NCBI RefSeq assembly: GCF_017912555.1
Contig: NZ_JAERSD010000001.1
Coordinates: forward strand, 74,796-138,795
DNA: 64,000 nt
DNA from: Bacillus sp. REN3
GTDB lineage: Bacteria > Bacillota > Bacilli > Bacillales > Cytobacillaceae
Direction of reading: 5' to 3'
The notes under the pieces were generated by a model. It had not been told where the DNA came from, ran no database searches, and worked only from the letters and a program-made list of their open reading frames with translations. The position numbers and the translations under genes were made by a program. Of the stretch, positions 60,254 through 64,000 are shown piece after piece; the stretch's first letter is position 1; each line of letters starts with the position of its first letter.

Positions 60254-60271
60254 GACGGAAGCGCTTACAAA
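60254..60271 (+). promoter_or_regulatory. cre-like site (CcpA) upstream of sucC
   Basis: gacggaagcgcttacaaa fits the catabolite-responsive element pattern WWTGNAARCGNWWWCAWW in the core, with a TG-to-CG change and an imperfect first flank. It lies about 50-65 bases upstream of the sucC -35 box. Confidence 0.5.
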
Positions 60272-60317
60272 GTTTTTTTGGAATATTTAAAAAGCCTAAA
60301 TATTTAAATCATAAAGG

Positions 60318-60346
60318 TAGACAAGCTATATTTCATTATATAAAAT
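60318..60346 (+). promoter_or_regulatory. SigA promoter of sucCD
   Basis: TAGACA (60318-60323), 17 bases, TAAAAT (60341-60346), giving a roughly 100-base untranslated leader before sucC. Confidence 0.75.
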
Positions 60347-60455
60347 GAAAGCGCAGTCTATTATTAATAATTGAGATGAATAATATTTTCTACTTAGAAG
60401 AGCCTGTATGATAGATGGACCAGATAGGCTGTTCTAATAGATAGGAGGATGGGAA

Positions 60456-61616
60456 ATGAATGTCCATGAGTATCAAGGGAAAGAAATCCTCAGAAAATAT
60501 GGGGTAAAGGTGCCTAATGGCAAGGTTGCTTTCACGGTTGAGGAAGCGGTTGAAGCAGCAAAGGAACTGGGAACGTCAGTATGTGTCGTAAAAGCTCAGA
60601 TCCATGCCGGCGGAAGGGGTAAAGCTGGCGGTGTAAAGGTTGCCAAGAACCTAGAGGAAGTACGTACATATGCAAGTGAAATTCTTGGAAAAACCCTGGT
60701 TACACACCAGACAGGTCCGGAAGGCAAGGAAGTAAAGCGTTTGCTGATCGAAGAAGGCTGCGACATCAAGAAGGAGTATTATGTCGGTTTAGTGCTTGAC
60801 CGCGCTACATCTCGTGTCGTCCTGATGGCATCCGAAGAAGGCGGCACAGAAATCGAGGAAGTTGCAGCAGCAACTCCAGAGAAAATCTTCAAAGAAGAAA
60901 TCGATCCTGTTCTTGGGCTTATGCCTTATCAGGCTCGCAGGATTGCATTCAATATCAATATCCCTAAGGAGCTTGTCAACCAGGCTGTCAAGTTCATGAT
61001 GGGCCTTTACACTGCCTATATCGAGAAGGATTGCTCGATTGCGGAAATCAATCCGCTTGTCGTGACAGGAGATGGTCAGGTATTGGCGCTTGATGCCAAG
61101 CTGAATTTCGATTCAAACGCGTTATACCGCCAGAAAGACGTCATGGAATACCGCGACCTTGATGAAGAAGATCCGAAGGAAATCGAAGCGTCCAAGTATG
61201 ATCTGAGCTACATTTCCCTTGATGGGAATATCGGCTGCATGGTTAACGGTGCCGGCCTTGCGATGGCGACAATGGATATTGTCAAACATTATGGCGGGGA
61301 TCCTGCCAACTTCCTTGATGTTGGAGGCGGCGCGACTGCGGAGAAAGTAACGGAAGCGTTTAAAATCATCCTTTCAGATCCGAATGTTAAGGGTATTTTC
61401 GTAAATATCTTCGGCGGCATCATGAAGTGTGACATCATTGCCACTGGTGTAGTGGAAGCCGCAAAACAGGTTGGCCTCCAGGTTCCGCTTGTTGTCCGTC
61501 TTGAAGGTACGAATGTTGAACTTGGCAAACAGATTCTGAATGAATCCGGCTTGAATATCATCGCTGCTGAATCAATGGCAGACGGTGCTGAAAAAATCGT
61601 TTCATTAGTGAAGTAG
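60456..61616 (+). CDS. sucC: Succinyl-CoA ligase (ADP-forming), beta subunit
   Basis: ATP-grasp subunit of the TCA-cycle enzyme that makes succinate and ATP from succinyl-CoA. The 386-residue protein begins [20 protein letters not shown] and has [15 protein letters not shown] near residue 46, the [11 protein letters not shown] metal site near 192 and [16 protein letters not shown] near 290. ATG 60456 follows taggagg. sucD starts 23 bases on, so the pair is one operon. Confidence 0.97.
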   Translation: MNVHEYQGKEILRKYGVKVPNGKVAFTVEEAVEAAKELGTSVCVVKAQIHAGGRGKAGGVKVAKNLEEVRTYASEILGKTLVTHQTGPEGKEVKRLLIEEGCDIKKEYYVGLVLDRATSRVVLMASEEGGTEIEEVAAATPEKIFKEEIDPVLGLMPYQARRIAFNINIPKELVNQAVKFMMGLYTAYIEKDCSIAEINPLVVTGDGQVLALDAKLNFDSNALYRQKDVMEYRDLDEEDPKEIEASKYDLSYISLDGNIGCMVNGAGLAMATMDIVKHYGGDPANFLDVGGGATAEKVTEAFKIILSDPNVKGIFVNIFGGIMKCDIIATGVVEAAKQVGLQVPLVVRLEGTNVELGKQILNESGLNIIAAESMADGAEKIVSLVK

Positions 61617-61639
61617 GATCGAAAGGAGAGAAAATTGAC

Positions 61640-62542
61640 GTGAGCGTATTTATTAATAAAGATACAAAAGTCATTGTCCAAGGTATTACGGGTTCAACAG
61701 CCCTTTTCCATACAAAGCAGATGCTTGAATATGGTACACAAATTGTTGGAGGAACTACCCCCGGCAAAGGCGGCCAAGAGGTAGAAGGCGTTCCAGTATT
61801 CAATACTGTCAAAGAAGCGGTTGATAAAACAGGTGCGAATGCTTCTGTCATCTATGTTCCTGCGCCATTCGCAGCGGATGCGATCATTGAAGCGGTCGAT
61901 GCTGAACTGGATCTTGTTATTTGTATCACGGAGCACATCCCTGTCCTTGACATGGTGAAGGTAAAGCGTTATATGGAAGGGAAGAAAACACGCCTTGTCG
62001 GTCCTAACTGCCCTGGTGTCATTACTCCTGAAGAATGCAAGATCGGCATCATGCCTGGCTACATCCATAAGAAAGGGCATGTTGGCGTTGTTTCCCGTTC
62101 TGGTACATTGACATATGAAGCTGTACACCAGCTTTCACAGGCTGGCGTAGGCCAAAGCTCCGCGGTGGGAATAGGGGGAGACCCGGTCAACGGAACGAAC
62201 TTCATCGATGTCCTCAAGGCATTCAATGACGACCCTGATACTTATGCTGTCATCATGATCGGTGAGATTGGCGGAACCGCAGAGGAAGAAGCGGCTGAGT
62301 GGGTCAAGGCGAACATGACAAAACCAGTTGTAGGCTTTATTGGCGGCCGGACTGCACCTCCTGGAAAGCGGATGGGCCATGCCGGCGCGATCATTTCAGG
62401 CGGGAAGGGTACGGCAGATGAAAAGATCCGTGTCATGACCGAATGCGGCATCAAGGTTGCCGACACTCCAGCTGTAATGGGTGAGACATTGATCAGTGTC
62501 CTGAAAGAACAGGGAATCTACGATAAATGCAAAACACACTAA
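61640..62542 (+). CDS. sucD: Succinyl-CoA ligase (ADP-forming), alpha subunit
   Basis: CoA-binding subunit carrying the phospho-histidine. The 300-residue protein has [20 protein letters not shown] near residue 13, [10 protein letters not shown] near 121 and the active-site His in [14 protein letters not shown] near residue 245. The start is a GTG at 61640 after gaaaggagag. It is followed 20 bases later by a strong terminator. Confidence 0.97.
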   Translation: MSVFINKDTKVIVQGITGSTALFHTKQMLEYGTQIVGGTTPGKGGQEVEGVPVFNTVKEAVDKTGANASVIYVPAPFAADAIIEAVDAELDLVICITEHIPVLDMVKVKRYMEGKKTRLVGPNCPGVITPEECKIGIMPGYIHKKGHVGVVSRSGTLTYEAVHQLSQAGVGQSSAVGIGGDPVNGTNFIDVLKAFNDDPDTYAVIMIGEIGGTAEEEAAEWVKANMTKPVVGFIGGRTAPPGKRMGHAGAIISGGKGTADEKIRVMTECGIKVADTPAVMGETLISVLKEQGIYDKCKTH

Positions 62543-62561
62543 GGAAAGAGTAACATGAAAC

Positions 62562-62592
62562 CAGCCCCCCCACTGGGTGGGGGCTGTTTCTT
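62562..62592 (+). terminator. Terminator of sucCD
   Basis: CAGCCCCC (62562-62569) pairs with GGGGGCTG (62579-62586), then tttcttc. Confidence 0.82.
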
Positions 62593-62636
62593 CGTGTTTA
62601 AAATTTGCTGCCAAAAGGTTGGGAGGCTGTTATTAA

Positions 62637-63518
62637 ATGGATGAAGCGACAAAGAGGCTGATCCATCTTGTCCATAGTACACAAAGTTGGAAAACCATAT
62701 ATTCCATCATTAAAACCGATCCTTTGCTAGAACATATTTATAAGGCTCCATACCATTCCCCATTATTTCCCCAGGCCAGTTCCACACTCGACAATCTCCA
62801 TACTATTCCAATCGACAAGCTTTTGGCTGAGTATGCTTCCTCTGACATTCAACTGATTTCAATTTTCAATCCTGCTTATCCAGAAAGGCTGAAAACAATA
62901 TACCAGCCGCCCTGGATCCTTTTTGCCAAAGGAAATACTGCCTTGTTAAAATGCAATCGAATGTTGGCCATCGTCGGATCACGTGATGCTACCCAGTATG
63001 GACGGCGCACAATAGAGTATTTGATGCCCGGACTGATTGAGAACGGACTAATGATCATCAGTGGACTCGCAAAGGGAATTGATGCCCATTCGCATAAGGA
63101 AGCCATCAAGCAGGGAGGGAAGACAGCTGCGGTCATCGCTGGAGGTTTCAATCATATTTATCCAAGGGAAAATCTTGCCCTCGCCAGCTATATGATGGAA
63201 AAGCAGCTTGTCATTTCTGAATATCCGCCGGGGTCACGGCCGGAAAAATGGCAGTTTCCGATGAGAAACAGGATTATAAGCGGGCTTTCATTGGGTACAC
63301 TTGTTGTGGAAGCAAGGAAGAAGAGTGGCTCACTGATCACGGCGGACTATGCATTGAATGAAGGCAGGGAAGTTTTCGCCATCCCGGGAGATATCCTTTC
63401 ACCGCATTCTGAAGGATGCCATGACTTGATTCTGCAAGGTGCGAAGCTGGTAAAAAGCCCTTCGGAAATCTTGGAAGAGTTGAATATATATAATGAAAAA
63501 ACAAGGTGCGAATGCTGA
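62637..63518 (+). CDS. dprA: DNA-processing protein DprA (Smf)
   Basis: Loads RecA on incoming single-stranded DNA during natural transformation. The 293-residue protein has a less conserved N-terminal helical part (about 1-95) and the Rossmann-like DprA domain with AIVGSRDATQYG near residue 110, SGLAKGIDAHSHKEA near 142, NRIISGLS near 208 and KSGSLITADYALNEGREVFAIPG near 222. No C-terminal winged helix is evident, as in other Bacillus. ttgggagg precedes the ATG. Next to topA, as in B. subtilis. Confidence 0.95.
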   Translation: MDEATKRLIHLVHSTQSWKTIYSIIKTDPLLEHIYKAPYHSPLFPQASSTLDNLHTIPIDKLLAEYASSDIQLISIFNPAYPERLKTIYQPPWILFAKGNTALLKCNRMLAIVGSRDATQYGRRTIEYLMPGLIENGLMIISGLAKGIDAHSHKEAIKQGGKTAAVIAGGFNHIYPRENLALASYMMEKQLVISEYPPGSRPEKWQFPMRNRIISGLSLGTLVVEARKKSGSLITADYALNEGREVFAIPGDILSPHSEGCHDLILQGAKLVKSPSEILEELNIYNEKTRCEC

Positions 63519-63599
63519 CTAGTTGACGGAGAAATTGTCATAAAAATTTCCATTCCATCAAATTTTTTTAAGTTTTAAGGAATATTTATATCAAAAAGG

Positions 63600-63626
63600 T
63601 TGAAATAATTTTCATTCTGTTATACA
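63600..63626 (+). promoter_or_regulatory. Possible upstream promoter P1 of topA
   Basis: TG-T-TATACA (63618-63626) is an extended -10; TTGAAA (63600-63605) lies 15 bases upstream as a short-spaced -35. Confidence 0.45.
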
Positions 63627-63658
63627 TTTTGCATCAGGTATTTTAAAAAAACTGCCAG

Positions 63659-63676
63659 GATGAAAACGTTTACCTC
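63659..63676 (+). promoter_or_regulatory. cre-like sequence before topA
   Basis: gatgaaaacgtttacctc matches the catabolite-responsive element core TGNAARCGNWWWCA with one mismatch (CC for CA). It also forms the left part of an inverted repeat with 63695-63702, so its meaning is open. Confidence 0.35.
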
Positions 63677-63686
63677 GTGGATTGAT

Positions 63687-63714
63687 TTGACATCAGGTAA
63701 ACAATGTGGATAAT
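63687..63714 (+). promoter_or_regulatory. Promoter P2 of topA
   Basis: TTGACA (63687-63692), a 16-base spacer and GATAAT (63709-63714). The boxes lie within and beside the inverted repeat GTTTACCT/AGGTAAAC. Confidence 0.65.
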
Positions 63715-63752
63715 AGTAGTCATAATTTTGGACCTCTAAGGAGGATAATTGG

Positions 63753-64000
63753 ATGTCAGATTTTTTAGTAATCGTTGAGTCGCCTGCAAAGGCTAAAACG
63801 ATTGAACGCTATCTGGGGAAAAAATATAAAGTGAAAGCATCAATGGGCCATTTGCGCGATTTGCCAAAAAGCCAAATGGGTGTTGATATAGAGCATGATT
63901 ATCAGCCAAAATACATTACAATCAGAGGCAAGGGACCTGTCCTCAAGGAATTGAAAACCGCCGCGAAAAAAGCAAAGAAAATCTATCTCGCGGCTGACCC
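63753..64000 (+). CDS. topA: DNA topoisomerase I, 5' part (cut by the window end)
   Basis: Relaxes negatively supercoiled DNA. The first 82 codons are present and give the Toprim-domain start: [20 protein letters not shown], then [16 protein letters not shown] near residue 28 and [15 protein letters not shown] near 55. ATG 63753 lies eight bases after AAGGAGG (63738-63744). The catalytic Tyr and zinc-finger part lie beyond the window. The neighbouring dprA gene and two possible promoters are as expected for a Bacillus topA. Confidence 0.96.
   Translation, partial: MSDFLVIVESPAKAKTIERYLGKKYKVKASMGHLRDLPKSQMGVDIEHDYQPKYITIRGKGPVLKELKTAAKKAKKIYLAAD

Overview
This window is core chromosome from a member of the Bacillaceae (Firmicutes). 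The gene order reproduces, almost gene for gene, the stretch of the Bacillus subtilis chromosome that runs from ylyA-lspA through the pyr operon, priA-def-fmt, prpC-prkC, spoVM, fapR-plsX-fabD-fabG-acpP, rnc-smc-ftsY, ffh, rpsP-rimM-trmD-rplS, rbgA-rnhB, ylqG-ylqH and sucCD to dprA-topA. A 26-codon spoVM gene shows an endospore former. The moderate GC content and frequent GTG/TTG starts fit a Bacillus/Mesobacillus-like lineage, but I cannot name the species. I see no phage, insertion sequence, CRISPR array, tRNA or rRNA.

Layout. 1-535: non-coding repeat-rich DNA. 536-2285: ylyA, lspA and an RluD-type pseudouridine synthase. 2282-14236: the complete pyrimidine operon pyrR-P-B-C-AA-AB-K-D-F-E with three PyrR attenuators, each with a terminator. 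14387-19170: rqcH (minus strand) divergent from the cation ATPase gene yloB, which has a long, apparently structured leader. 19377-21458: yloC, remA, gmk, rpoZ. 21554-34067: coaBC, priA, def, fmt, rsmB, rlmN, prpC, prkC, rsgA, rpe, thiN, tightly packed and mostly overlapping. 34159-35023: spoVM, a roughly 600-base islet with no recognised gene, and rpmB (minus strand). 35194-41194: yloU, fakA-like yloV, sdaAB, sdaAA, recG. 41239-41425: copy A of a dispersed intergenic repeat. 41473-45224: the fatty-acid cluster under a FapR operator. 45391-53188: rnc, smc, ftsY, ylxM, ffh, rpsP, khpA. 53288-55526: ylqD, rimM, trmD, rplS. 55656-59703: lepB, rbgA, rnhB, ylqG, ylqH. 59704-60455: an 800-base intergenic region with copy B of the repeat. 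60318-64000: sucC, sucD, dprA and the 5' end of topA.

The genes form working groups: UMP synthesis from bicarbonate and glutamine under PyrR; initiation and repair of translation (def, fmt, rqcH, rsgA, rbgA, rimM, trmD, rlmN, rsmB, L28, S16, L19); phospholipid and fatty-acid supply (plsX, fabD, fabG, acpP, FapR, YloV); SRP secretion (ftsY, ylxM, ffh, lepB, lspA); and chromosome maintenance (priA, recG, smc, rnhB, dprA, topA).

The coding genes are conventional. The less explained signals are: a 13-bp long-range helix closing a multi-hairpin leader in front of yloB; a Cys-rich 49-codon ORF and an H-type pseudoknot in the spoVM-rpmB gap; two copies of a composite intergenic repeat; the orphan FliK-like/FlhB-C-like pair ylqG-ylqH; and an inverted repeat spanning the topA promoter.
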